The position numbers and the translations under genes were made by a program. Below are positions 46,056 to 54,207 of a DNA stretch of 64,000 nucleotides, piece after piece. The notes beneath the pieces were generated by a model. The model was not told the DNA's origin. It saw only the letters and a program-made list of their open reading frames with translations, and searched no databases. Every line of letters starts with the position of its first letter. Within the stretch, counting starts at the first letter, position 1. Origin of the DNA: Paracoccaceae bacterium (GTDB taxonomy: Bacteria > Pseudomonadota > Alphaproteobacteria > Rhodobacterales > Rhodobacteraceae); contig JASJAR010000007.1 of the NCBI GenBank assembly GCA_030066905.1, positions 1 to 64,000 on the forward strand. Direction: 5' to 3'.

Positions 46056-47072
46056 ATGAGCGGATCGCGCACCGAAGCCAAACTCACCCAGACCCCCGAA
46101 TTCCGCCTCGCGATCATCGCCGTCGTTGTCTTCGCCTTGATGGCCGCGCTCTCGCCCGACCGGTTCCTCTCGGCCCAGAACCTCACCTCGATGGCCTTCC
46201 AGTTCCCCGAGTTCGCGATCCTGGCGCTGGCGATGACCATCACTATGATGACCGGCGGCATCGACCTGTCCGTCGTCGGCGTGTCGAACCTGTCGGCGGT
46301 GGTGGCCGCCACCATTCTTGCCAGCCTCGCCGGCCCCGAAACCGCCGGCGCGGCGGCGGTGATGTGGCTCACAATCGCCCTTCTGGCCTCTCTGAGCGTC
46401 GGGGCGGCGGCGGGGTTCGCCAACGGCATCCTCGTCTCCCGCCTCGGGCTCCCGCCCATTCTCGCGACTTTGGGCTCCGGCCTCGTCTTCACCGGCCTTG
46501 CCGTGGCGATGACCGGCGGGGCGGCGGTGATGGGGTTTCCGGCCATCGTCGCGGTAATTGGCAATTCGACACTGTTCTTCGTCCCCGTCCCGCTGATCCT
46601 CTTCGGTCTCCTGGCCGTCGCCCTCCACGTGCTCCTCACCCGCACCGGATTCGGGCTTCGGATCACCATGTACGGGGCAAACCCGCTCGCGGCGCTCTAT
46701 GCCGCCATCGACCTCGACCGCATTCTCCTCAGGGTCTACGTCATCGCGGGGATGTTCTCCTCGGTCGCGGGGATGATCATCATGAGCCGCGCCAATTCGG
46801 CGAAGGCCGATTACGGGTCGAGCTATCTGCTGCTGGCGGTCCTTATCGCCGTGCTCGGCGGGGTGAACCCCTATGGCGGCTATGGCCGCGTCGTCGGCGT
46901 GGTTCTGGCGGTGCTCTCGATGCAGTTCCTCTCCAGCGGGCTCAACATGCTGCAAGTCTCGAACTTCGCGCGCGAACTCATCTGGGGGGCGCTTTTGATC
47001 TTCGTGATGGTCATCAACATAACCGATTGGGCGGGGCTCCGGGCCCGCCGTGCGCCGGTCAAATCCGGCTAA
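46056..47072 (+). CDS. Sugar ABC transporter permease 2b
   Basis: The 338-residue inner-membrane protein is the second, diverged permease. Conserved segments are MTITMMTGGIDLSVVGVSNL and TMYGANPLAALYAAIDLDRI. An AGGAGC ribosome binding site lies just before the ATG, ten bases after permease 2a ends. The DhaK-type kinase gene follows after 14 bases. Confidence 0.92.
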   Translation: MSGSRTEAKLTQTPEFRLAIIAVVVFALMAALSPDRFLSAQNLTSMAFQFPEFAILALAMTITMMTGGIDLSVVGVSNLSAVVAATILASLAGPETAGAAAVMWLTIALLASLSVGAAAGFANGILVSRLGLPPILATLGSGLVFTGLAVAMTGGAAVMGFPAIVAVIGNSTLFFVPVPLILFGLLAVALHVLLTRTGFGLRITMYGANPLAALYAAIDLDRILLRVYVIAGMFSSVAGMIIMSRANSAKADYGSSYLLLAVLIAVLGGVNPYGGYGRVVGVVLAVLSMQFLSSGLNMLQVSNFARELIWGALLIFVMVINITDWAGLRARRAPVKSG

Positions 47073-47086
47073 GAGGGAGGAAAGAC

Positions 47087-48088
47087 ATGAAAAAGATCCT
47101 CAACGCCCCCGAGGCCTATGTCGACGAGATGCTTCAGGGCCTCGTCGCGGCCCATCCCGAATATTACCGGCTCCATGGCGAGAGCGGGAAGGTCGTGGCC
47201 CGGGCCGTGGCCGGGAAATCCGGCAAGGTCGGCATCGTCACGGGCGGCGGTTCGGGCCACCTGCCGGTCTTCACGGGCTATGTCGGGGCCGGTCTCCTCG
47301 ACGCCTGCGCCATCGGCGACGTCTTCGCCTCGCCCTCGGCCGAACAGATGGCCGACGCGATCCGGGCCGCCGACAGCGGTGCCGGCGTGCTCAGGCTCTA
47401 CGGGAATTACGGCGGCGACGTGATGAATTTCGACATGGCCGGCGACCTCGTCGAGTTCGACGACATCGCCTGCACCACGGTGCTTCTGGCCGATGACGTG
47501 GCCTCCGCCCCGCCCGAGGAGGCGGAGAAACGGCGCGGGGTGGCCGGCATGGTCTATGCTTTCAAGATTGCGGGGGCGGCGGCGGAGGAAGGCCGCGACC
47601 TCGACGGGGTGACGGCGGTCGCCCAGAAGGCCGCCGATGCCTGCCGCTCCATCGGCGTGGCGCTGAGCCCCTGTACCGTGCCGCAAGCGGGCAAGCCGAC
47701 TTTCGAGATCGCCGAGGACGAGATCGAGATGGGCATGGGCATCCACGGCGAACCGGGTGTCTGGCGCGGCAAGCTCCGCACCGCCGACGAGATCGCCGGC
47801 GAAATGATGGACCGGCTCCTGGCCGACATGCCCGTGGCGGTGGGCGACAAGGTCTCGGTACTCGTCAACTCCCTTGGTGCCACCCCGCCGGAGGAACTCT
47901 ACATTCTCTACAATGTCGTCAAGGAGCGCCTCAACAGCGCCGGAGCCGGAATCGTCATGCCGCTCGTCGGCCGCTACGCCACCTCGATGGAGATGGCAGG
48001 GGTTTCCTTCACGCTCATCAAGCTCGACGACGAACTCGAAGCGCTTCTGAAAGCCCCCTGCGACTGCGCCTTCTGGAGGGTCGGATGA
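47087..48088 (+). CDS. dhaK: DhaK-type ketose kinase subunit
   Basis: This 333-residue substrate-binding subunit of the dihydroxyacetone kinase family has GIVTGGGSGHLPVFTGYVGA near residue 50, GNYGGDVMNFDMA near residue 108 and MGMGIHGEPG near residue 220, where the histidine forms the covalent hemiaminal with the ketose. A GGGAGGAAAGAC precedes the ATG. Some DhaK relatives phosphorylate erythrulose instead of dihydroxyacetone. Location in a sugar importer operon with a TIM-barrel isomerase nearby favours such a ketose, by inference. Confidence 0.9.
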   Translation: MKKILNAPEAYVDEMLQGLVAAHPEYYRLHGESGKVVARAVAGKSGKVGIVTGGGSGHLPVFTGYVGAGLLDACAIGDVFASPSAEQMADAIRAADSGAGVLRLYGNYGGDVMNFDMAGDLVEFDDIACTTVLLADDVASAPPEEAEKRRGVAGMVYAFKIAGAAAEEGRDLDGVTAVAQKAADACRSIGVALSPCTVPQAGKPTFEIAEDEIEMGMGIHGEPGVWRGKLRTADEIAGEMMDRLLADMPVAVGDKVSVLVNSLGATPPEELYILYNVVKERLNSAGAGIVMPLVGRYATSMEMAGVSFTLIKLDDELEALLKAPCDCAFWRVG

Positions 48089-48744
48089 CGGTCGGCCCGG
48101 AGGGGCGCATGAGCCACGGCCCGGAGGGGCGCAACCCCGGCATCGACATCTCCGACCTCCGGGCCGGGCTTGCCCGGGTGGCCGCCGCCATGGAGCGCGA
48201 TTTCGAGATGCTGAACAGCGTCGACGGGGCGCTTGGCGACGGCGATCTCGGGGTGACGATGACACGGGGGATGCGGGCGATCTCGGAGAAGGCGGACGAC
48301 CTGCCCAACGACCTCGGCATGGCGCTTCTGGCCTGCGCCCAGGCGTTCACGAAGTCCTCGGGCTCCTCCTACGGAACGCTTCTTGCAAAGGGCATGATGG
48401 CCATCGCCAAGGCGGTGAAGGGCCGGACCGAGGTCGAGGCCGCCGAAATCTCGGGTTTCGCGGCATCGGCCCGCGACGCGATGCAGGCCCTCGGCAAGGC
48501 CGAACTCGGCGGCAAGACGGTGCTCGACAGCCTCGACGCGGTGGCCGCCGCGACCGTGGGCAAGAACGATCCGGCAGACGTGGCAGATGCCGCGGCGGCG
48601 GCCGTCGACGCCGCGCTCGATGCGTTCCGGGACAAAAAGGCCACCATCGGCCGGGCACGGATCTTCGGCGAGAAGAGCGTGGGCCTCGACGACCCCGGCA
48701 TGCTGGCGATGGCGCGGGCTGTGAAGGCGCTGGCGGATCGGTAG
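48085..48744 (+). CDS. dhaL: DhaL-type kinase subunit (nucleotide-binding)
   Basis: This 219-residue DhaL-family subunit carries the ATP or ADP used with DhaK. The magnesium-binding aspartates are in DGALGDGDLGVTMTRGM, and GSSYGTLLAKGMM follows. It overlaps dhaK by four bases. The N-terminus has a short duplication (GPEGR occurs twice within 16 residues), so the second ATG near 48109 might be the real start. No PTS subunit DhaM follows, so phosphate probably comes from ATP or from a DhaM encoded elsewhere. Confidence 0.88.
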   Translation: MTVGPEGRMSHGPEGRNPGIDISDLRAGLARVAAAMERDFEMLNSVDGALGDGDLGVTMTRGMRAISEKADDLPNDLGMALLACAQAFTKSSGSSYGTLLAKGMMAIAKAVKGRTEVEAAEISGFAASARDAMQALGKAELGGKTVLDSLDAVAAATVGKNDPADVADAAAAAVDAALDAFRDKKATIGRARIFGEKSVGLDDPGMLAMARAVKALADR

Positions 48745-48789
48745 CGCCAAGACCGGCGGCAAATCCGGCTCATCGGCGACGGCAGGGTA

Positions 48790-49190
48790 TGGCCTTGAGG
48801 GGACGTCCGGGTCTTGCTCGGCAGGCCTTGGCGACACCCGCCCCGGACGTGATCCGGGGCCTCGATCCACCGGAGTGCCAGGCCTGTCGAGGTCCCGGGT
48901 CAAGCCCGGGACGCGGGGTTTAATAGGTCGGGGAGCGCAGAACGAGTGTCCCCGCCAGGCCAACGGCAACCCTCGCCCCGGACCCGATCCGGGGCCCCGA
49001 TCCACCGGAGTGCCAAGCCTATCGAGGTCCCGGGTCAAGCCCGGGACGCGGGGTTTATCGGGTCGGGGGGCGCAGAACGAACGTTCCCTCCAGGCCAACG
49101 GCAACCCACGCCCCGGACCCGATCCGGGGCCTCGATCCACCGGAGTGCCACGCCTGTCGAGGTCGCGGGTCAAACCCGGGACGGGGATTT
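48790..49190 (+). repeat. Dispersed palindromic element, triple tandem cluster (copy E)
   Basis: One complete element (48790-48962) is followed by two partial units (about 48963-49097 and 49098-49190) that lack the left terminal segment and begin at an ACGGCAACC junction. Each unit repeats the CCCCGGA/TCCGGGG hairpin, the CGATCCACCGGAGTGCCA spacer and the CCCGGG hairpin. The third unit has point changes (CGCGGGTCAAACCCGG). The cluster accounts for most of the 502-base gap between the convergent dhaL and aldo/keto reductase genes. Nothing else is seen there. Confidence 0.88.
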
Positions 49191-49246
49191 CGTCCGCTTG
49201 AGGCGCAGCGCCAGCCGCGTCTTCCGGCCTGCAACCGACCCCCCGG

Positions 49247-50329
49247 TCAGACCAGAGAATCCTCCCCGCCCATGAACCGATCCGGGTAATCCCCATGGAG
49301 CGCCCGGTCCGCCTCCGAAAACCGCGGCCCCGCGAAATTGTGCTGGTGCCAGTAGGGGTAGATCAGAGGCAACCGGCTCACATCGTTGAGTTTGGACAAG
49401 TCTTCCGCGGTCAATTCCAGCTCGACCGACCCGATATTGTCTAAAAACTGCTCCTCGGTCCGGCCGCCCACGACCAGCGAGCTCACCGCCGGCCGGGTCA
49501 GAAGCCAGGCCAGCGCCACCTGCGCCGCAGACACGCCGTGCCCCTCGCCGATCTCGACGAGCACATCGACGATGTCCCAAAGCCTTCCCATGTCGCGCAC
49601 CGGCGGCTCCCCCCAGCCCGCCGCCTGGCGCGTGCCCTCGGGCGTTTTCGCCCCCCGCCGGTGCTTGCCGATCAGAAGCCCCGCCGCCAGGGGCGACCAG
49701 ACGAGCACGCCCAAGCCCTGATCCACCGAGAGCGGCAAAAGCTCGTACTCCGCCTCCCGCGCCTCCAGCGTATAGTGGATCTGCTGGGTGACGAAGCGCT
49801 CCGTGCCCATGGCCTGGGCCGCGGCGAGCGACTTCATCACCTGCCAGCCCGAATAGTTCGAACAGCCGATGTAGCGCACCTTCCCATCCGCCACGAGCCG
49901 GTCGAGGGCGGCCATCTTCTCCTCGACCGGGGTCAGCCCGTCCCATTCGTGCATGTAGTAAATGTCGATATGGTCGGTGCGAAGCTTCTTCAGCGACCGC
50001 TCGCATTCGCGGATGAGATGCCAGCGCGAGACGCCTTCGTCATTCGGCCCCTCCCCGATCCGCATCCGCGCCTTCGACGTCACGAGAATGTCGTCATACC
50101 GCCCCTCCAGCACCTCCCCGAGGATCTCCTCGGCGGTCCCGGTCGAGTACATGTTGGCGCAGTCGAAAAGGTTCACGCCACGGTCGATGCAAAGGTCGAC
50201 GAGCCGCCGGGCTTCCTTCACCCCCTGGTTGCCGACCATCCCGAAATTGCCTTCACCCCCGAAGGAGAAGGTTCCCATGGTGATCGCCGAGACCTTCAGC
50301 CCCGAGCGCCCCAGCGTGCGGTATTCCAT
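49247..50329 (-). CDS. Aldo/keto reductase 2
   Basis: This 360-residue NADP-dependent oxidoreductase is of the larger AKR class (YajO/auxin-induced-protein-like). It begins YRTLGRSGLKVSAITMGT. The catalytic aspartate and tyrosine are in NLFDCANMYSTGTAEEIL, the lysine in ILVTSKARM and the histidine in IDIYYMHEWDG. It is the last gene of the E1/E2-FGGY operon, 11 bases after the kinase, with GGAGGAGAGAC before its ATG. It could reduce or oxidise a keto sugar or the aldehyde released by the dehydrogenase complex. Confidence 0.88.
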   Translation of the reverse strand: MEYRTLGRSGLKVSAITMGTFSFGGEGNFGMVGNQGVKEARRLVDLCIDRGVNLFDCANMYSTGTAEEILGEVLEGRYDDILVTSKARMRIGEGPNDEGVSRWHLIRECERSLKKLRTDHIDIYYMHEWDGLTPVEEKMAALDRLVADGKVRYIGCSNYSGWQVMKSLAAAQAMGTERFVTQQIHYTLEAREAEYELLPLSVDQGLGVLVWSPLAAGLLIGKHRRGAKTPEGTRQAAGWGEPPVRDMGRLWDIVDVLVEIGEGHGVSAAQVALAWLLTRPAVSSLVVGGRTEEQFLDNIGSVELELTAEDLSKLNDVSRLPLIYPYWHQHNFAGPRFSEADRALHGDYPDRFMGGEDSLV

Positions 50330-50340
50330 GTCTCTCCTCC

Positions 50341-51831
50341 TCAGCGGGCCAGTACGTCTTTCGCCGCCGGGTAGAGCGCGACATACTTCCGAAAGAGCGC
50401 CTCATAGGCCGCGACATTCGCCGGATCGGGCTCGACCAGCCGGCCGGGATGGACCATCCCCTCGATGCCTTCGTCGATGCTCGCGTAATGGCCCGCCCCA
50501 TGGGCGGCGAGCACCGCCGAGCCCGTCGAGGGCGCGTCCGGCGAGGCGGGGATGCGGATCGGCAATCCGGAGGTATCGGCGTGTATCTGCATCCAGAGGT
50601 CCGAGGCCGAGGCCCCGCCCCCGGCGGTCATCTCCGTGGCAGTATAGCCGGCATCGGCAAAGGCGTTGAGGATCGCCTTCGTCCCAAAAGAGATCCCCTC
50701 CATGATCGCCCGGAAAAGGTGGTGTTTTTCATGCGCGAGCGTCAGCCCGAGGATGGCGCCGCGCGAATGGGCATCTGTATATGGCGTCCGGTTGCCCTGG
50801 AAATGGTCCTGCACGATCAGCCCTTCGGACCCAGGCGGGAGGGCGGCGGCGGCCGCGTTCAGCGCCTCGAAATCGTGCCCGCCGGTGAGCCGCCCCAGCC
50901 AGTTGATGATCGACCCTGTCGAGGTCTGCCCGCCCTCGACCACATAACGGCCTGGATAGACGATGTCGGCATAGGCCCCCCAGACCCCGGGCGCGGACAA
51001 GGGCGCCTCGGTGACCCCGAATTGCAGATGCGACGAGCCGGTGATGAGGGCGAGCTGCCCCGGTTTCGACACGCCGAGCCCGATCATCCCGATGAGCGCA
51101 TCCGCCCCGCCTTGGACGACCTTGACGGATTTCGGCAGGCCCAAAGCCTCGGCGGCGGCGGAGGTGAGCGTGCCCACCACCTCGCCCGGAGCCACCACCC
51201 GGGGCGGCCATTTCTCCAAGAGCGCGTCGAGCCCCAGGGCGCGGACGAGGCTTTCCGGCCAGCCGCCCGCATCGTTCCGGTAGTGCCAGCGGAGCCCTAC
51301 ATTATCGACGCTCGCCGCCCAATCGCCGGTGAGCTTGTAGGTCAGGAAATCCTGATATTCGCATATCCGGTGGGCCCGGTCGAAAATCTCGGGCTCGTTG
51401 CGCTTGAGCCAGAGCGCTTTGGGAAGCATCCATTCCGGCGAGACCGGCCCGGTGCCCGCCCCGTTGAGCGTGAGCGCTGCGTCCCCCGTCGCGAGCACCG
51501 CCTCCGCCTCCTCGGTGGCACGCACATCCATCCAGATGAGGGCGGGCCGGAGCGCATCGCCGTTCTCGTCGAGGGCGACCACGGAACAGCTTGTCGTCGC
51601 ATAGGCGATGGCCTCGACCTCGTCGCCCGATATCCCGGCTTCCGAAATGGCCGCGCGCGAGGCGGCGACGAAGTTCGCCCACCAATCGGCGGGGTTCTGT
51701 TCGGCCCGCGCCCCGGCAGAGAACGCCGTCTCGTAAGCCACCGCATGGCTCGCCAGACAGGTGCCTTTCACGTCGTAGATGCGCGCCCGGAGACTTTCGG
51801 TGCCCCCATCGGCGGTCAGAAAGTAACTCAC
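50341..51831 (-). CDS. FGGY-family carbohydrate kinase
   Basis: This 496-residue kinase of the xylulokinase/ribulokinase family would phosphorylate a ketose or polyol. N-terminal phosphate loop: TADGGTESLRARIYD. Sugar-binding segment: YATTSCSVVALDENG. Catalytic aspartate: VVQGGADALIGMIGLG. C-terminal ATP site: TAGGGASASDLWMQIHADTS. The start codon is GTG with GAGGA upstream. It follows E2 in the operon after a 164-base spacer that contains a repeat fragment. The substrate cannot be fixed from sequence. Confidence 0.88.
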   Translation of the reverse strand: MSYFLTADGGTESLRARIYDVKGTCLASHAVAYETAFSAGARAEQNPADWWANFVAASRAAISEAGISGDEVEAIAYATTSCSVVALDENGDALRPALIWMDVRATEEAEAVLATGDAALTLNGAGTGPVSPEWMLPKALWLKRNEPEIFDRAHRICEYQDFLTYKLTGDWAASVDNVGLRWHYRNDAGGWPESLVRALGLDALLEKWPPRVVAPGEVVGTLTSAAAEALGLPKSVKVVQGGADALIGMIGLGVSKPGQLALITGSSHLQFGVTEAPLSAPGVWGAYADIVYPGRYVVEGGQTSTGSIINWLGRLTGGHDFEALNAAAAALPPGSEGLIVQDHFQGNRTPYTDAHSRGAILGLTLAHEKHHLFRAIMEGISFGTKAILNAFADAGYTATEMTAGGGASASDLWMQIHADTSGLPIRIPASPDAPSTGSAVLAAHGAGHYASIDEGIEGMVHPGRLVEPDPANVAAYEALFRKYVALYPAAKDVLAR

Positions 51832-51912
51832 CCGGTCCTCCCCTCGCCCGTTTCTTCAAGTCCAACAGGACCGCGCCGGACATGCCAGCCCTTTTTGGTC
51901 CTACGCCCACCC

Positions 51913-51989
51913 CGCCCCGGACTTGATCCGCGGCCCCGATCCGACGGGGCGCCTCACCGCGCGAGGTCCCGGGTCAAGCCCGGGACGGG
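51913..51989 (+). repeat. Dispersed palindromic element, partial copy F inside an operon
   Basis: Only the central part remains: CCCCGGA-CTTGA-TCCGCGG (one stem mismatch), a shortened spacer, and GTCCCGGG-TCAAG-CCCGGGAC. Terminal repeats are missing. It lies between the E2 and FGGY kinase genes of one operon, where it could form an mRNA hairpin. Confidence 0.78.
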
Positions 51990-51995
51990 TGGCCC

Positions 51996-53231
51996 TCAGC
52001 TGGAGGTCTCCGCCAGAACGATGTCCCTCACCATCTCGGGCGCGTCCCAAAACGCCATATGGCCCGCGTTCGGCAAATGATGCACCGCGACGCGGGGCGA
52101 GATGGCGGCCATGTCCGCGGGGTCGAGAATTCGGTCGGCGCCGGGCACGACCACGCGCACGGGTAGCGTCTCGGCGAGCCGTGCCAGAGCGGCGCGGATC
52201 GAGAGGCGCTGGCCGCCCCCATCGACGAGGTCCGAGGCAAGGCCCAGAAGCCGCCGGCGGGCCAAGCCCTGGGCGATGTCTTCCAGGGCCCCGTCCGACA
52301 GGGGCACCGGGCCGGTGGTGGTGCGGGCCAGAAGATGCGCCACTTCCCCCGCCGTCTCGGCCCCTGCGAGGCCATGGACGAAGGCGGCATCGATCCGGTA
52401 GCCCACCCCGGCCGGCGCAATCAGCGTAAGGCTCCGCGCCAGCCACGCCTCGGCGAGAGCGAGTGCGGGGACGGCGCCGAGCGAATGGGCGACGATATGG
52501 GCGCCCTCAGGCATCGCCTCGCCGACGAGGGCCGCGAGCCCCTCCGACAGGGCGGCGATATCCGCCGCCTCGGGCGTGCTCTCGCCATGGCCCGGAAGGT
52601 CCACCGCCAGCACTCGACGGCCGGACCGGGCGAGGTCCGCCGTCAGCCCGCCCCAGATCGCACGGTCTGCCCCGAAACCGTGGATAAGCACCGCGGGTTC
52701 GCCGCGCTCGGGGCCGGCTACCTCATAGGCGAGCCCGTCGGACGGGCTGGCCGCATCATCCGATGCGGCAAGCGCCGCCTCGACGTCGCGCCGTTCGACC
52801 CGGCCTCGCCGCCCGGTACCGGGGATGCCCGCGATATCGAGCCCCGAAGCCCTCGCGATCCGACGGGCCAGCGGCGTGGCCCGCACCCGCCTGCCGGTCG
52901 CGGAGGCGGCACCTGCCGGCCCGGCGGGCAGTGCGTACGGGGTCGTGCTTGCCGGCTCGGGTGGCGTGGCCACCGGCCCCTCCGCCGCCGCACCCTCTCC
53001 TTCCAGCCGGGCAATGGGTTCACCGACCCCAACCCGAGCCCCGTCTTCGGCCAGAATCTCCATGATGACCCCGTCCGACAGCGCCGGCACCTCGACCACC
53101 GTCTTGTCCGTCTCCACCTCCAAGAGCACGTCCCCGCGCTTGAACGCCGCCCCCGCGGCCACAAGCCAGGCCACCACCCGGCCCTCCTCCATGGTCTCGC
53201 CGAGGCGCGGGAGGGTCAGAACCCCGCTCAC
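51996..53231 (-). CDS. Acetoin-dehydrogenase-like E2 (lipoyl domain plus alpha/beta hydrolase)
   Basis: The 411-residue protein has three parts: a lipoyl domain (about 1-75) with lipoylated K43 in VETDKTVVEV, a peripheral subunit-binding domain (about 100-145; ATPLARRIARASGLDI), and an alpha/beta-hydrolase domain (about 160-411) with nucleophile S in IVAHSLGAVPAL and the oxyanion segment LIHGFGADRA. A hydrolase fold in place of the usual CoA-acyltransferase core is the hallmark of AcoC, the acetoin dehydrogenase E2. The start is taken at a GTG that overlaps the E1-beta stop as GTGA. No E3 gene is nearby. Confidence 0.88.
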   Translation of the reverse strand: MSGVLTLPRLGETMEEGRVVAWLVAAGAAFKRGDVLLEVETDKTVVEVPALSDGVIMEILAEDGARVGVGEPIARLEGEGAAAEGPVATPPEPASTTPYALPAGPAGAASATGRRVRATPLARRIARASGLDIAGIPGTGRRGRVERRDVEAALAASDDAASPSDGLAYEVAGPERGEPAVLIHGFGADRAIWGGLTADLARSGRRVLAVDLPGHGESTPEAADIAALSEGLAALVGEAMPEGAHIVAHSLGAVPALALAEAWLARSLTLIAPAGVGYRIDAAFVHGLAGAETAGEVAHLLARTTTGPVPLSDGALEDIAQGLARRRLLGLASDLVDGGGQRLSIRAALARLAETLPVRVVVPGADRILDPADMAAISPRVAVHHLPNAGHMAFWDAPEMVRDIVLAETSS

Positions 53232-54202
53232 CGGCAAAGCCTCCGGGCAGTGGCCGCGATCAGCTCGGGCGTCGGCACCGAGGCCGTCTCAAGCGCGGTC
53301 GAAACCGAAATCGGAATGTCCTCGCCGGCCACCCGCACCACCGGGTCTTCGAGATAATCGAAGCACTCTTCGGAAATCCTTGCGGCCAGTTCGGCGGCCA
53401 CGCCGGCGGTCATCGGACCCTCTGAGACCACCATCGCCCGGCCCGCCGCCTCGACGAGAGGCCGGATCGTTTCGAAATCGAGCGGGTTGAGGGTGCGGAG
53501 GTCCACGACCGCCGCCTCGATCCCCTCGCCGGCCAGCGCCTCGGCGGCTTCAAGCGCGTAATGCACTTGCCTCGAATAGCTGACGATGACGAGATCCCCC
53601 CCCTCCCGGCGCAAAGCTGCCTGGCCCCAATCGGGGACGGGGGCCGCGAGGTCCACCTCCGCCTTCATCGCATAAAGCGCCTTGTGCTCGATAAAGACCA
53701 CCGGGTCGGGCTGGGTCAGTGCGGCGCGCAGAAGATGATAGGCATCGGCCACCGTGGCGGGTATCGCGAGCCTCAGCCCCGGGGTGTGCATCACATAAGC
53801 TTCAAGGCTCTGGGAGTGCTGAGCGCCCGCCGAGCGGCCCGTGCCGCCCTGGGTGCGCAAGACCATCGGCACGCCGATCTGGCCGCCGAACATATACCGT
53901 ATCTTCGCCGCCTGGTTGCCGAGCTGATCCATCGTCATGCCGATGAAATCGATATACATGAGCTCCGCCACGGGCCGCATCCCGGCCATCGCGGCGCCCA
54001 CCGCCGCGCCGACGATACCGGCTTCCGAAATCGGTGTGTCGAGCAGCCGCTCTGGGCCGAACTCTTCGATGAGGCCCTTGGTAACCCCATAGGCCCCGCC
54101 ATAGCGGCCCACCTCCTCGCCGAGAACGAAAACGCTCTCGTCCTCGCGCATCGCGTCGGCCAAGGCACGGCCCAAGGCCTCGCGGTAGGTCAGGCTCTCC
54201 AT
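53228..54202 (-). CDS. 2-oxo acid / acetoin dehydrogenase E1 beta subunit
   Basis: The 324-residue pyrimidine-binding subunit of a TPP-dependent E1 has the conserved VFVLGEEVGRYGGAYGVTKG, where the second glutamate is the TPP-activating residue, then TPISEAGIVGAAVGAAMAGM and GGTGRSAGAQHSQSLEAYV. I start at the ATG with GGGAGTG upstream; a GTG nine bases earlier would overlap E1-alpha. It forms an alpha2beta2 tetramer with the preceding gene product. Confidence 0.9.
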   Translation of the reverse strand: MESLTYREALGRALADAMREDESVFVLGEEVGRYGGAYGVTKGLIEEFGPERLLDTPISEAGIVGAAVGAAMAGMRPVAELMYIDFIGMTMDQLGNQAAKIRYMFGGQIGVPMVLRTQGGTGRSAGAQHSQSLEAYVMHTPGLRLAIPATVADAYHLLRAALTQPDPVVFIEHKALYAMKAEVDLAAPVPDWGQAALRREGGDLVIVSYSRQVHYALEAAEALAGEGIEAAVVDLRTLNPLDFETIRPLVEAAGRAMVVSEGPMTAGVAAELAARISEECFDYLEDPVVRVAGEDIPISVSTALETASVPTPELIAATARRLCR

Positions 54203-54207
54203 CCCGC

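Noticed and set aside
44717..46669. Minus-strand frame of about 650 codons opposite the ABC permeases
   Set aside because: Low-complexity D/E/R/H-rich translation; the plus strand carries well-defined ABC genes.
48790..49190. Tandem repeats considered as a CRISPR array
   Set aside because: Units are about 100-170 bp with conserved spacers and hairpins, and are related to dispersed single copies elsewhere, unlike CRISPR repeats and unique spacers.
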